From positions 4,526,001 to 4,590,000 of the forward strand of contig NZ_PGER01000001.1 in assembly GCF_002797935.1 (NCBI RefSeq): 64,000 bases of DNA, written 5' to 3'. This DNA is from Flavobacterium sp. 1. Lineage in GTDB: Bacteria > Bacteroidota > Bacteroidia > Flavobacteriales > Flavobacteriaceae. Below, piece after piece: positions 42,220 to 51,589 of the stretch. Each line of letters begins with the position of its first letter. Position 1 is the first letter of the stretch. Under the pieces are notes generated by a model, which was not told the DNA's origin, searched no databases, and saw only the letters and a list, made by a program, of their open reading frames with translations. A program made the position numbers and the translations under genes.

Positions 42220-42249
42220 TAGCAACTCAGTTACTTAGTGACTCAGCAA
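42220..42249. repeat. Short phased repeat (ACTCAG/ACTTAG units)
   Basis: AGCAACTCAG, TTACTTAG, TGACTCAGCAA repeat an ACTnAGn(n) unit every 7-8 bases. It lies just before the PH/SHOCT gene. Similar simple phased repeats occupy other spacers here. Confidence 0.6.
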
Positions 42250-42259
42250 TTTTATAAAA

Positions 42260-42958
42260 ATGAAAGAACAGATTAAAAAGTTTTTAAACGAAGAACAAGA
42301 TCCAAAAGCGATTGAGAAAGTGACTTCAAAATTGCAGGATATTTTAATGAAAAATGAAGAAGTAGGGTATATTGCAGTTCAAAAAAAGCCTGCATTGACC
42401 GTACTTCCAGATAGTATTGTGTTGACTAATAAAAGAATCATCATTTGTCAGCCTAAAAACTTAGGACTGTCAATGAATTTTATTGATTACACTTGGGACG
42501 ATATTGAAGCCACTTTTATAAAAGAAAATATTCTTGGATCCGAGTTTTCCTTTTCTACTAAAACGGAGTTGCAGGTTTCCATTGATTATATTCCGAAGAT
42601 TCAGGCGCGTAAAATTTTTACGTATGCCAAAGAACAATTGGATATATTGAAAAATGGAGCAAATCAAGTTTCTCCAATTACTGAAGAAATTGCTACTTCA
42701 TTAATACAGGAATCAGAATTGATTGAAGAAATGGAAACAGAAGAAGTGACTGATTTTGCCGAAATAATGCCGGTAGTTTCTAATTATGCAGACCCCATTC
42801 TTGAAAACACAACTGCTTCGACTGAGAAAAAAGATAGTGAATTGACACAAGATGAGCTTTTTGCTAAACTTCAAAATTATAAAAAACTACTTGACAACGG
42901 ATTGATTTTACAAGGCGAATATGATGCTTTCAAAAAAGTGATTTTGAGTCATATGTAG
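42260..42958 (+). CDS. PH-domain and SHOCT-domain protein
   Basis: The protein is 232 residues. An N-terminal bacterial PH-like domain (about 35-130) shows VGYIAVQKKPALTVLPDSIVLTNKRIIICQPKNLGLSMNFIDYTWDDIEATF, as in YokE-type PH proteins. A charged linker follows. The C-terminal SHOCT motif is ELTQDELFAKLQNYKKLLDNGLILQGEYDAFKKVIL near 198-230. SHOCT motifs usually mark oligomerisation or membrane-protein assembly. No membrane helix is seen. It is followed by a strong terminator shared with the convergent DUF4407 gene. Confidence 0.87.
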   Translation: MKEQIKKFLNEEQDPKAIEKVTSKLQDILMKNEEVGYIAVQKKPALTVLPDSIVLTNKRIIICQPKNLGLSMNFIDYTWDDIEATFIKENILGSEFSFSTKTELQVSIDYIPKIQARKIFTYAKEQLDILKNGANQVSPITEEIATSLIQESELIEEMETEEVTDFAEIMPVVSNYADPILENTTASTEKKDSELTQDELFAKLQNYKKLLDNGLILQGEYDAFKKVILSHM

Positions 42959-42981
42959 AAGCTTGTCTAAAGTTATAAAGG

Positions 42982-43033
42982 AAAAAAGTCTTAAAGTCAG
43001 AAGTTAGTTTCTTTGGACTTTAAGACTTTTTTT
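42982..43033. terminator. Bidirectional terminator after the PH/SHOCT gene
   Basis: AAAAAGTCTTAAAGTC and GACTTTAAGACTTTTT pair over 16 bases around an 18-base loop, with A and T runs on both sides. It lies between convergent genes. Confidence 0.85.
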
Positions 43034-43038
43034 AAGAC

Positions 43039-44139
43039 TTATAATGTTTTCATTTGCTTTTCTACAAAATTATTGGATTGCTGTTCCAATAATTCGGTTG
43101 CATTTTTTCTTTGCAAATCGTATAGTTTTTTGTCCACGGCAATATCAGCGTAAACTTTGTCGTGCATTGCAGCGCTGGTTTTAATTAGCAATTCACGTTG
43201 GTATTTGTCTTGCTCAATAGTTGCTTTTAGTGCAGTTTCCAAATCTTCCAATTTGAAATCGTATTCTCCTTTTGGAGACAATAATTTGGCAATAATAGGC
43301 GAAGTTTCTATGGCTAAGAATAGTAGCATTATAAAAAAAGAAGGAATCCAAGGCAATTTATTCAAAGCATTGATTCGCGCCATCAAACCGTCAAATCCAT
43401 CAATGATAGGCTGGGTTTCGGTTACTTTTTTGTCCAAATCGGTTTGGAGTGTTTTGGATCCTTTTTCCAGCACAGCAATTTTGGCTAAATTGTTTTTTCG
43501 AATGGTATCCAATTCTTTTTTAGACAGATCATGTTTGGCTATTTTTTCTTTAAAAACGGGACCTTTGCCTATTTTTTTGGTTCCGGCAGTTCCTTCGGCT
43601 TCTTGGATATAGGTTTCATAAAGCGTGTTTACTTCTTTTTCTTTATTGACGATTTCAGCTTTTAGATTCTTGATATCGTTTTTGTTTTTGTCCAAATCAG
43701 ATTTGAAATAATTGGCAACTTCCTTTTTGTTATTCAAAGCCATTGCATTTTTTTCTTTCAATAAAACCGTATTGATTTCTTTCTCGAAGATTTTAATTTC
43801 CAATGGTTTTGAAATCACGATAGCAATGATAATTGCCAAGATAATTCGGGGAGTCGCTTGCAGTAATTCACTAGAAAAATTGTTTCTTTTTCGGATAGTG
43901 GAAACGATAAAGCGATCCAGATTAAAAATAAGAAGACTCCATACAAAGCCAAAAAGTAATGCGGGAATGACATTGTCAAACACAGTAAAAAGAGCATAAG
44001 CACTGGCTATAAAAGCCATAACTGCAGTAAAGAAAACGGTGGCGCCAATGCCCACGTATTTTGTTTGTTCGCCTTCGGAGCAACCGTCTAGCAGCGGTTT
44101 GTCTGCACCTGAACACAGGATGAAAAATTGTTTTAACAT
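43039..44139 (-). CDS. DUF4407 membrane protein
   Basis: I start at 44139 (MLKQFFILCSGADKPLLDGC), giving 366 residues. The family pattern is an N-terminal FILCSGAD...L..C..GEQTKYVGIGATVFFTAVMAFIASAYALF, then two helices (NVIPALLFGFVWSLLIFNLDRFIVS; IILAIIIAIVISKPLEIKIFEKEI). A long Lys/Glu-rich coiled coil lies between about 140 and 260, and a fourth helix (WIPSFFIMLLFLAIETSPIIAKLL) near 285. It is an inner-membrane protein of unknown function. The gene is alone; nothing links it to the phytase operon upstream. Confidence 0.9.
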   Translation of the reverse strand: MLKQFFILCSGADKPLLDGCSEGEQTKYVGIGATVFFTAVMAFIASAYALFTVFDNVIPALLFGFVWSLLIFNLDRFIVSTIRKRNNFSSELLQATPRIILAIIIAIVISKPLEIKIFEKEINTVLLKEKNAMALNNKKEVANYFKSDLDKNKNDIKNLKAEIVNKEKEVNTLYETYIQEAEGTAGTKKIGKGPVFKEKIAKHDLSKKELDTIRKNNLAKIAVLEKGSKTLQTDLDKKVTETQPIIDGFDGLMARINALNKLPWIPSFFIMLLFLAIETSPIIAKLLSPKGEYDFKLEDLETALKATIEQDKYQRELLIKTSAAMHDKVYADIAVDKKLYDLQRKNATELLEQQSNNFVEKQMKTL

Positions 44140-44370
44140 GATTGATTGATTTTTGATTGATAATTTTGATGGGTACAAATTTAACGTCAAAAATCCATAA
44201 TTTGTTTCAATTGATTGATTTCTTTTGTGTTAAAAGCATTTAAATTATACACTTGCTATTGGGAGTTGCTAATAGTGTTAATTTTTTTGGACTGTTCTGT
44301 AATGCTGCCATTAATCTGAAGAGGAAATACACTCTGGCGGAGGCCTAATATAGTAGCTATATTATTAGAT

Positions 44371-44416
44371 CCGAAAAGGTAAAAAATTGACATTAGTCCG
44401 TTTTTTACCTTTTCGG
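44371..44416. repeat. 16-base perfect inverted repeat in a 340-base gap
   Basis: CCGAAAAGGTAAAAAA (44371-44386) and TTTTTTACCTTTTCGG (44401-44416) flank a 14-base loop. A second palindrome, TAATATAG/CTATATTA (44347-44364), is next to it. The gap 44140-44481 has no gene. The hairpin lies after the phytase stop on the minus strand and may end that operon, although no T run follows it. Confidence 0.75.
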
Positions 44417-44481
44417 CTCAATAGATTGTATAGAAAATTTGTAAAGATTTGGAATACTTAAATACACCAAGTCCAACTAAA

Positions 44482-45564
44482 CTACTTTGTTTTTAAGTCT
44501 TTGCCAGCGATATCTTCCCAACGATAAAAATGAAACGTTCTATCGGTACTCATAGCAACAAACAAACCATGTTTAAAGGTTGTATTTAAAGGGATGCTGG
44601 TTATTTCGGAGCCATCACTTTCTTTGGCTGTAACATTTACTGTCTTTAAGTATTTGTGTTCAAATGGATTGTTTTTTGTGCCTTCGCGGCTAAAAATCTG
44701 GAAACGATTAGCCCCTTGATCGGATACTAAAATATAACCTGTGGTATCAGTAAGTTTATAAATAGAAATGCCTTCGTGATCTTCAGTAAAATCTGTTTTG
44801 CCAAATAAGGATAATTGTTCGTTTCCTTTGGCTGGATCTGCATAATACTGGCGCACACCAAATTGCTCATCAGAATAGTAAACATATCCTAACTCGTTAT
44901 CTACAGCAATTGATTCTATTTCTTTTTTGCCACTGTATTCTCCAAATTTGCGAACTAAAGTGGCTTTCACTTCCCCATTCCCGTTGTCTTCTAATAAATA
45001 TTGAAAAAGATAACCACCTGTTTTGGGGCCATTTTTACGACCAACAATGGCATATATTTTTGCATCTTTTGCGGTATAAACGGCAATACCCATTGGAGCA
45101 TTATAATCGGGTTCGGATTCATTTTCAAATACTTTGATGCCTCCGTTGTCGACAGGTTTCATGTCCGGAATAGAAAAAATTCTAAGATCCTGGCCTAGTC
45201 TTTCAGTTGTAATGGCAACATCAGTTGGTTTTCCTTTAAGTTCCAATCCATAAGCAATATCTACATTATTGGGTCTTTTTAGATTTTTAACGGTTTTATC
45301 TTTCAACATCTTCCCTTGTAGGTCAAATACATAAAGTCCCCCATTTATATCTTTATCAGTTCCTATAATCAAACTTTTTGAAACATCAGCTTTATTAATC
45401 CAAATGGAAGGATCGTCACTGTCAAATTGCACAGGTTCAGAAATAAAAACTGGTTTTACTACGGTTTTGGAGGCGATTCTGGTTCTTTTTTTGTCGGTTT
45501 GACACCTCGCTGATAGCCCTGCAAGCACAAATAAACCTATAGAAAGCATTATTTTTTTGATCAT
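44482..45564 (-). CDS. Beta-propeller phytase (3-phytase)
   Basis: The protein is 360 residues. A signal peptide is present (MLSIGLFVLAGLSARC); the Cys is preceded by Arg, so it may not be a true lipobox. The family pattern is clear: DSDDPSIWINKADVSKSLIIGTDKDINGGLYVFDLQGK near residues 48-85, KRPNNVDIAYG, DHEGISIYKLTDTTGYILVSDQGANRFQIFSREG near 258-292, and the propeller end FKHGLFVAMSTDRTFHFYRWEDIA. These enzymes release phosphate from phytate using Ca2+. It is the last gene of an operon with a TonB receptor and a beta-helix lipoprotein, which suggests scavenging of inositol phosphates. Confidence 0.93.
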   Translation of the reverse strand: MIKKIMLSIGLFVLAGLSARCQTDKKRTRIASKTVVKPVFISEPVQFDSDDPSIWINKADVSKSLIIGTDKDINGGLYVFDLQGKMLKDKTVKNLKRPNNVDIAYGLELKGKPTDVAITTERLGQDLRIFSIPDMKPVDNGGIKVFENESEPDYNAPMGIAVYTAKDAKIYAIVGRKNGPKTGGYLFQYLLEDNGNGEVKATLVRKFGEYSGKKEIESIAVDNELGYVYYSDEQFGVRQYYADPAKGNEQLSLFGKTDFTEDHEGISIYKLTDTTGYILVSDQGANRFQIFSREGTKNNPFEHKYLKTVNVTAKESDGSEITSIPLNTTFKHGLFVAMSTDRTFHFYRWEDIAGKDLKTK

Positions 45565-45592
45565 TTTGTATGTCTTAATTAATTGTTTTGAT

Positions 45593-46861
45593 TTATTTAG
45601 CTACGCCATAAGCACCAATAAAAGTTGCTGGAGCTGGTGAAACATATGCCAATCCATTACTAAAAGTGATAGGATTATTAAAATGTCTCACAAAATTAGT
45701 AGTTCCTTTGCCAATCGCAATTGAATTTGATTTCAAATGAAAATCCCAAGAGGTATCAAAATCCGGACTGCTTACAGGGTTGTTTAGTGGGTAATTAACA
45801 AAACCCGGATCGTTTTGGCCGGCACTTGTTCCTCTTACTTCGTTTGTGCCACCAATTATATCTGCAGATAGTTGAAATTGATTAACGGTTGCTTGATCAT
45901 AGCCATAATAAAAATTATTGCTGATAGTAGTGCGGGCGTCTTCTTTGCTCTTAGTATCTCTCTTAATACCAAAGCGGGTATTGGCAAATAAATTATTATG
46001 GATGTGGGCTATTACTGCATTTTCGACCCAAACTGATCCCCCTTTTGCTGTTGGTCTGCGCCAGCCTGTATTTACAAAAGTATTGTTATAGGCAACAATA
46101 TCAGCCTGTGGGGTTCTTACGCCCGCATTAGATAATTTAAAAGCATTTGTATTTGCACTATAAATTAAATTGTAAGCTGCGTCAACCAAACAACCTGATT
46201 TGAAATTCATCGCCTCACCACCAGAAACCCCTGTAGTGTAGAAAATATTATTAGAAAAAATAATATTTCCACCTTCGATATAAGTACAGTCTTCTTGAAA
46301 ATTTCTAATAACAGAATTGGTTACCACCAATTTTCCGTTTACGTTCGAAAACCACAAAGCAGGTAAGTTTTCGCCGGCAACAGCTTTATATAATCCTAAT
46401 TTTACTGATGTTGAGGCATCTGAAGTAGTACTCCCTCCATATTCTAAAATTGTGTGGTCCAAAATGAGTTCGGCACAAGTTTTAGAGGCTAAAATTCCAC
46501 CCCATTTTTTACCAAATTTATTGTCTGTGGTTCTGTCTTTTTCCTGTATGGTAAATTTCACAGGATTATCAGCAGTTCCCAGCGAGTATAGATTACCTTT
46601 TACAATAAATTCGGTCTTTGCCACAGGATCCATAATTACGGTAACACCCTCTTCTATGGTTAGCGATTTTCCTTCCGGAATAATTACATCTCCAGTAATG
46701 TTGTGAGTAGTTCCTTTTTCCCACACTCCTGATATTTCACCTGAAGAAGCTCCAGCATCTACATTGGTATCTACATCGCTATTCGCATTTTCGCACCCTG
46801 CCACAGTTATTATAATTATTAATAAAAGAGCAGCGATAAGATTTTTAAAAATTGTTTTCAT
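45593..46861 (-). CDS. Parallel beta-helix lipoprotein
   Basis: The protein is 422 residues. A lipoprotein signal ends in IIITVAGC (Cys23). The mature protein has repeated short beta strands with the pattern of a right-handed parallel beta-helix: ITGDVIIPEGKSLTIEEGVTVIMDP, FIVKGNLYSLGTADNPVKFTI, LVVTNSVIRNF, IIFSNNIFYTTG, IVAYNNTFVNTGW, VIAHIHNNLFANTRFGIKRD. No catalytic residues can be assigned. It is encoded between the TonB receptor (22-base gap) and phytase (28-base gap), so it probably binds or presents a substrate at the cell surface. Confidence 0.85.
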   Translation of the reverse strand: MKTIFKNLIAALLLIIIITVAGCENANSDVDTNVDAGASSGEISGVWEKGTTHNITGDVIIPEGKSLTIEEGVTVIMDPVAKTEFIVKGNLYSLGTADNPVKFTIQEKDRTTDNKFGKKWGGILASKTCAELILDHTILEYGGSTTSDASTSVKLGLYKAVAGENLPALWFSNVNGKLVVTNSVIRNFQEDCTYIEGGNIIFSNNIFYTTGVSGGEAMNFKSGCLVDAAYNLIYSANTNAFKLSNAGVRTPQADIVAYNNTFVNTGWRRPTAKGGSVWVENAVIAHIHNNLFANTRFGIKRDTKSKEDARTTISNNFYYGYDQATVNQFQLSADIIGGTNEVRGTSAGQNDPGFVNYPLNNPVSSPDFDTSWDFHLKSNSIAIGKGTTNFVRHFNNPITFSNGLAYVSPAPATFIGAYGVAK

Positions 46862-46883
46862 CTGTATATTTTTTTACTATTAA

Positions 46884-49652
46884 CTAATATTTGTAACGTA
46901 CGCCAATAAGATAGCTTTGACCATAATAATCGTCCCTTATCAGTGTTCTGCCATTATATTCTAAATTGTTTTCTGCAATGTTGGCGTTTGCTGCGTTTGT
47001 GCCTTTTATAAATAACCTGTTTGGAGTGTTTAAGATATTATTTGCCTTTACATAAATGCTAAATTTTGATTTAAATTGTTTTTCAATCGAAGCATCCATT
47101 TGTACAAATCCTTCTTGCCATAAATCATTATTTACAAATTGGGAAACAGTATTGATGCGAGGGCCAGTATAGGCAACAGAAATTTGAGCATCCCAGCCTT
47201 TTTTGCTGTCTTTATAAAGTATAGAAGCATTGGCAATATGAGCTGATTGACCATAAAGCGGTCTAGTTTGCATTACTGATATTTTTTGTAAATTTCCGTT
47301 AGCATCTAAGACTTTTTTATCCTTAGGTGTAGTAATTTTAGAGTCGGTATAGGTATAGTTTACTTTAAAACCAATCTTGTTGAAAAAGGTGATATAGTCT
47401 AATTCTATTCCGAAGTTTTTTGCTGTACCAAAGTTGCCCGGGCTATAGTAAGTATCTTGTCCACGAGTAGCATCGGCCAAGAAAGTGTACTCGATAGGAT
47501 CTTTAATGTTTTTATAAAAAGTACCCAAAAATAATTGCGAGCCTGCTTTTGGAAAAAACTCATACCTAAAGTCGTAATTATCAGCAACTGAAGGCTTTAA
47601 GTCGGGATTACCTCTTTCTTGATATTCTTCGTTAACCACTTTGCTTGGTACAATTTCATAAAATCCAGGACGATTTAAAGAGCGGAAATAAGAAGCATGT
47701 AATTGTTGTTTATCGCTTAAGAAATATTTTAAAGTTAAGCTAGGCAAAGTGTAGGTGTAAATTTGGTTTCCTGTTGGACGAGTTTCACCGGCAGGAAAAA
47801 GCAGATTGTAACCTTGGTCGGTGTTCTCTATACGAACACCTCCAATTGCTTGCCACTTTTCTGTTTTAAAATTAAACATTCCGTAACCAGCAGCTGTTTT
47901 TTCACTTGCATCATAAGTTAAAGAGTTGCTTACTGCCCCTGTTGGATTACTTACTACTAAATCCAGTTGCGTATAATCTGTAAAATCTACATCATAAGTA
48001 GCATTCGGATTTGTTGGTGCCAAAGTATAATTATTGTAAAAACTGCTTCGTTGCTTATCTCTGTAAAGACCTCCAGCTGATAAATCGATATTACCGCCAA
48101 ATAACGGCAGAGTATAAGTTAAATCTAAATATCCCGCTAAATCTTCATCTGTATTGCGCTCCCAGCGATGCGTAATAGGGTTGATAGCTAGTTTTGTACG
48201 GGTACTTACATAGTTTTTCTCTTCGCCATTAACATTAATAGTGGTATTGTCTGGAACTTGATTACTGGCAAAAGAGTAAGCTCCTGACCAATGAATTTTG
48301 AATTTATCGTTCAATAAGGTATGATTTCCTTGTAAAGTGTTGTTGTAAATTTGCTGCTTTGTAAAACGTGTTCGTGTAGCGTAAACCAATTTTGCGCTAC
48401 CAATTTCCGGGTGATACTCGGAACTATAATCGGTAGTAAGCGTATTTCTGGTCTGAATATTATCAAGATTTAAGAACACACTGTATAAACTAATTTTGTT
48501 AGATGGATTGAATTGGTAATCTGCCTTTGCTTGTACACCGTATCTTTTTTGCTGTTCCGAATATTCTCGGTAATTTTTGTTGACAATGCTGGCATACTCA
48601 TCCGTACCAACAAGTTGGGTATTGTATAGTGTAGAGTTACTGCCTCGATAAGAATTTTGATAACTGCCCGCAATAAGCACACCAAATTTGTTATCAAAAA
48701 ACCTTTTACCTAATGAAATGTTAGATAAAAAATTGGGTGGTGGATTTGAGTAAATATAAGCTAATGTCCCTTTTGGAAAATCTTGAGAAGTAGCTTGATA
48801 GCCCTTAGGATTTACTTCATAAGGAGATTTTTTGTTAATCTCATCGTATCCGTAGCCCATGAATTTCCTGTCAAAAAAAATCTGGTTGTATCCTTCAGAA
48901 ATATTAACACTGAAAAGCGATTTAGCTGCCGGCGCATCTTTCATTACCATATTTACGGCACCGCCTATGGCATCACCCTCCATATTTGGAGTTAATGTTT
49001 TATAAACTTCCAATCGGTCTAGTAAGTCAGAAGGAAAAATATCTAAAGGAACATAACGATACTTATTATCAGGACTCGGAATTTTCACTCCATTAATTAG
49101 CGTGTAGTTGTATCGCTTATCCATTCCTCTAATAATAGCATATTGTCCGTCTCCATTACTATTCCTTTCTATCGAAACACCTGAAACACGTTGAATTACA
49201 TTAGCTACGGTAAGATCTGGGGATATCTCTATTGCTTTAGCAGATACAATATTTACGACTTGGATATTTTCTTTCTCTAATCTTCGGGCTGTATGTTCTT
49301 CATTGGCACCACCTATACTATTTACAACGACTTCATCTAATGATTTACTTTCAGGCTGTAAGTAAAATTTTAAATCTTGAGAACCTTCTTTATCAATTGT
49401 AATTTCTTTCGAAATACTTATATAATTAACATAACTAATTTTTAATGTATAAATTCCAGAGGATAATTCGCTAAGTTTAAAAGAACCATCAAGTCCAGTA
49501 ATGGCGTTTTGCTTGCCGTTTGTCAACGAAAGTGAAGCACCAACCAAAGGTTCTCCTGTTTCCGCATCATAAACATAACCTTTAATAGTCGATGCTTTTG
49601 CAGATACTGTAAGGAAAAAAGAAAATGTAAAAAGAAGTATAAATTTTTTCAT
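46884..49652 (-). CDS. TonB-dependent receptor (phytase operon)
   Basis: The protein is 922 residues. A signal peptide (LLFTFSFFLTVSAKA) is followed by a carboxypeptidase-regulatory domain (about 22-105: GYVYDAETGEPLVGASLSL and GLDGSFKLSELSSGIYTLKISYV), a TonB box-like SLDEVVVNSIGG, a plug (TVANVIQRVSGVSIERNSNGDGQYAIIRGMDKRYNYTLINGV) and a barrel ending in SYLIGVRYKY. It is not of the SusC type (no SusD partner, different plug signature) and resembles siderophore/oligosaccharide-type receptors. It is the first gene of an operon with the beta-helix protein and phytase, so an inositol-phosphate or metal-phytate substrate is a fair guess. Confidence 0.95.
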   Translation of the reverse strand: MKKFILLFTFSFFLTVSAKASTIKGYVYDAETGEPLVGASLSLTNGKQNAITGLDGSFKLSELSSGIYTLKISYVNYISISKEITIDKEGSQDLKFYLQPESKSLDEVVVNSIGGANEEHTARRLEKENIQVVNIVSAKAIEISPDLTVANVIQRVSGVSIERNSNGDGQYAIIRGMDKRYNYTLINGVKIPSPDNKYRYVPLDIFPSDLLDRLEVYKTLTPNMEGDAIGGAVNMVMKDAPAAKSLFSVNISEGYNQIFFDRKFMGYGYDEINKKSPYEVNPKGYQATSQDFPKGTLAYIYSNPPPNFLSNISLGKRFFDNKFGVLIAGSYQNSYRGSNSTLYNTQLVGTDEYASIVNKNYREYSEQQKRYGVQAKADYQFNPSNKISLYSVFLNLDNIQTRNTLTTDYSSEYHPEIGSAKLVYATRTRFTKQQIYNNTLQGNHTLLNDKFKIHWSGAYSFASNQVPDNTTINVNGEEKNYVSTRTKLAINPITHRWERNTDEDLAGYLDLTYTLPLFGGNIDLSAGGLYRDKQRSSFYNNYTLAPTNPNATYDVDFTDYTQLDLVVSNPTGAVSNSLTYDASEKTAAGYGMFNFKTEKWQAIGGVRIENTDQGYNLLFPAGETRPTGNQIYTYTLPSLTLKYFLSDKQQLHASYFRSLNRPGFYEIVPSKVVNEEYQERGNPDLKPSVADNYDFRYEFFPKAGSQLFLGTFYKNIKDPIEYTFLADATRGQDTYYSPGNFGTAKNFGIELDYITFFNKIGFKVNYTYTDSKITTPKDKKVLDANGNLQKISVMQTRPLYGQSAHIANASILYKDSKKGWDAQISVAYTGPRINTVSQFVNNDLWQEGFVQMDASIEKQFKSKFSIYVKANNILNTPNRLFIKGTNAANANIAENNLEYNGRTLIRDDYYGQSYLIGVRYKY

Positions 49653-49669
49653 GTAATTAATTTTTTTTG

Positions 49670-49724
49670 CAAATGTAAAAGCACGATGTTATGTCAATGT
49701 AGCCTAATAGTTAAATGTAGTCTA
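49670..49724 (-). promoter_or_regulatory. Candidate promoter and direct-repeat site of the phytase operon
   Basis: On the minus strand a -7 box TACATTTG (49677-49670) has TTG 17 bases upstream (49697-49695), shorter than the usual 19-21. Two direct repeats on the plus strand, AATGTAGCCTA (49696-49706) and AATGTAGTCTA (49714-49724), are spaced 18 bases apart and cover the -33 region, so a tandem activator may compensate for the weak spacing. Confidence 0.4.
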
Positions 49725-49867
49725 CTGTATAAATTGAATTTAATTATAAGAATATTACTCTATTAATGCGGAGAAAAGTTAAATTATAAGAGTAAATGTG
49801 ATGTTGTTGATGTCACTTCGATGAATATATTCTTTTCCCAAAACTTCGGAATTTCTCAGTGGGGTAT

Positions 49868-49901
49868 AAAAAAAGGGCTGTTCAAAACGAACAGCCCTTT
49901 T
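49868..49901 (-). terminator. Terminator of pckA
   Basis: AAAAGGGCTGTTC and GAACAGCCCTTTT form a 13-base perfect stem around an AAAAC loop. On the minus strand a long T run follows. It lies 22 bases after the pckA stop. Confidence 0.95.
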
Positions 49902-49922
49902 AGTATTGAATTAAATAGTAAC

Positions 49923-51524
49923 CTATGCAATCGGTGCTCCTGCTAATATCTCAGCATTAGCAAATTCTTTAAATTTTGCAAAATTAGCTTCGAATTTATG
50001 AGCCAATTCGGTAGCTTTTGTATTGTATAATGCTGGATCTTCCCAAGTATTTCTGGGATTTAAAATTTCACTAGGGACGTTTGGACAAGATTGCGGAATT
50101 GCAATTCCAAATACGTCGTGGTTCACAAACTCAACTGAATCTAATTCTCCTTTTAAGGCAGCAGTAATCATTGCGCGAGTATATTTCAATTTCATTCGGC
50201 TTCCTGTTCCATAAGGCCCACCAGTCCATCCTGTGTTGATTAGCCAAACTTTTACATTGGCTTCTTTCATTTTTGTACTTAGCATTTCGGCATATTTTGT
50301 TGGATGCAAAGGCATGAATGGAGCACCAAAACAAGCCGAAAAGTTAGGCTGAGGTTCTGTTATGCCAGCTTCAGTTCCGGCAACTTTTGCAGTGTATCCT
50401 GATATAAAATGATAAGCTGCTTGTCCAGCTGTCAGTTTCGAAATTGGAGGCAAAATACCATAGGCATCGGCCGTTAAGAAGAAAATATTTTTTGGATTTT
50501 TACCAATAGAACCTGGCTGAATATTATCAATATGCTCAATTGGATAACTTACTCTTGTGTTTTGTGTAATAGAAATATCTTGAAAATCTACTTCATTGGT
50601 TCCAGCTTTGAAAACTACATTTTCAAGAATAGCTCCTTTTTTGATAGCTCTAAAAATATCTGGCTCATTTTCCTCTGTAAGATTAATTACTTTGGCATAA
50701 CAGCCACCTTCAAAATTGAAAACAGTATTTTCATTTGTCCATCCGTGTTCATCATCACCAATTAGTTTTCTGTCAGGATCTGCAGATAAGGTTGTTTTTC
50801 CAGTTCCAGATAATCCAAAGAATATAGCGGTATTTCCATCTTCTCCAACATTGGCACTACAATGCATTGGCAAAGTGTTTTTGAAAACAGGCAAGATGAA
50901 GTTCAATGCCGAAAAGATTCCTTTTTTCATTTCGCCTGTATAACCTGTGCCTCCAATTAACGCTATTTTTTTTGTAAAATCCAAAATGGCAAAATTGCTT
51001 TGGCGTGTTCCGTCAACAGAAGGATCGGCCAGAAATCCAGGTGCGCAAATCACAGTCCATTCTGGAGTGAAATTTGCTAATTCGTCATTTGTAAGTCTCA
51101 AAAACATGTTGTGGCAAAATAAATTAGCCCAAGCAGTTTCTGTAACTACACGTACATTCAATTTGTAATTTTCATCGGCACAAACATAAGAGTCTCTAAC
51201 AAAAACTTCTTTATTTGATAAGTAAGCTGTTACTTTTTTATAAAGTGCATCAAAAGCAGTAGGCTCAAAAGGAATATTTACTTTACCCCACCAAACTTTA
51301 TCCTCGGTAATACTGTCTTTAACGATGAAACGATCTTGTGGAGAACGTCCAGTAAACTCTCCAGTGTTAATTGCTAATGCTCCAGTATTGTTTTCGAGTC
51401 CCTGTCCTGATTGGATCGTAATGTCATGTAACTCATTCGGGCTTAGCTGATACTGAATTGTAGCATTTTCAATTCCTAGTTCTTTTAACGAAATCGATTT
51501 CGTAAACAAAGCGTAATTGTCCAT
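49923..51524 (-). CDS. pckA: Phosphoenolpyruvate carboxykinase (ATP)
   Basis: The protein is 533 residues, the normal size for the ATP-dependent enzyme. It makes PEP from oxaloacetate in gluconeogenesis. Motifs: NTGEFTGRSPQDRFIV near 52-67, the kinase-specific P-loop GLSGTGKTTLSADP near 236-249, DDEHGW, NFEGGCYAK, and FGAPFMPLHPTKYAEML. RMKLKYTRAMI carries the conserved Arg/Lys segment. A TACTTTTG -7 box on the minus strand (51568-51561) lies 37 bases upstream, without a good -33 partner. It is monocistronic, with a strong terminator. Confidence 0.98.
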   Translation of the reverse strand: MDNYALFTKSISLKELGIENATIQYQLSPNELHDITIQSGQGLENNTGALAINTGEFTGRSPQDRFIVKDSITEDKVWWGKVNIPFEPTAFDALYKKVTAYLSNKEVFVRDSYVCADENYKLNVRVVTETAWANLFCHNMFLRLTNDELANFTPEWTVICAPGFLADPSVDGTRQSNFAILDFTKKIALIGGTGYTGEMKKGIFSALNFILPVFKNTLPMHCSANVGEDGNTAIFFGLSGTGKTTLSADPDRKLIGDDEHGWTNENTVFNFEGGCYAKVINLTEENEPDIFRAIKKGAILENVVFKAGTNEVDFQDISITQNTRVSYPIEHIDNIQPGSIGKNPKNIFFLTADAYGILPPISKLTAGQAAYHFISGYTAKVAGTEAGITEPQPNFSACFGAPFMPLHPTKYAEMLSTKMKEANVKVWLINTGWTGGPYGTGSRMKLKYTRAMITAALKGELDSVEFVNHDVFGIAIPQSCPNVPSEILNPRNTWEDPALYNTKATELAHKFEANFAKFKEFANAEILAGAPIA

Positions 51525-51589
51525 AAAAAATAAATTTTTTGAGTGTTGTTTATTTCACTGCAAAAGTATAATTTATTTTTATAACTACA

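Noticed and set aside
43157..43612. Plus-strand frame of 151 codons opposite DUF4407
   Set aside because: Antisense to a gene with clear family motifs and membrane helices; a shadow frame caused by the Lys/Glu-rich coiled coil.
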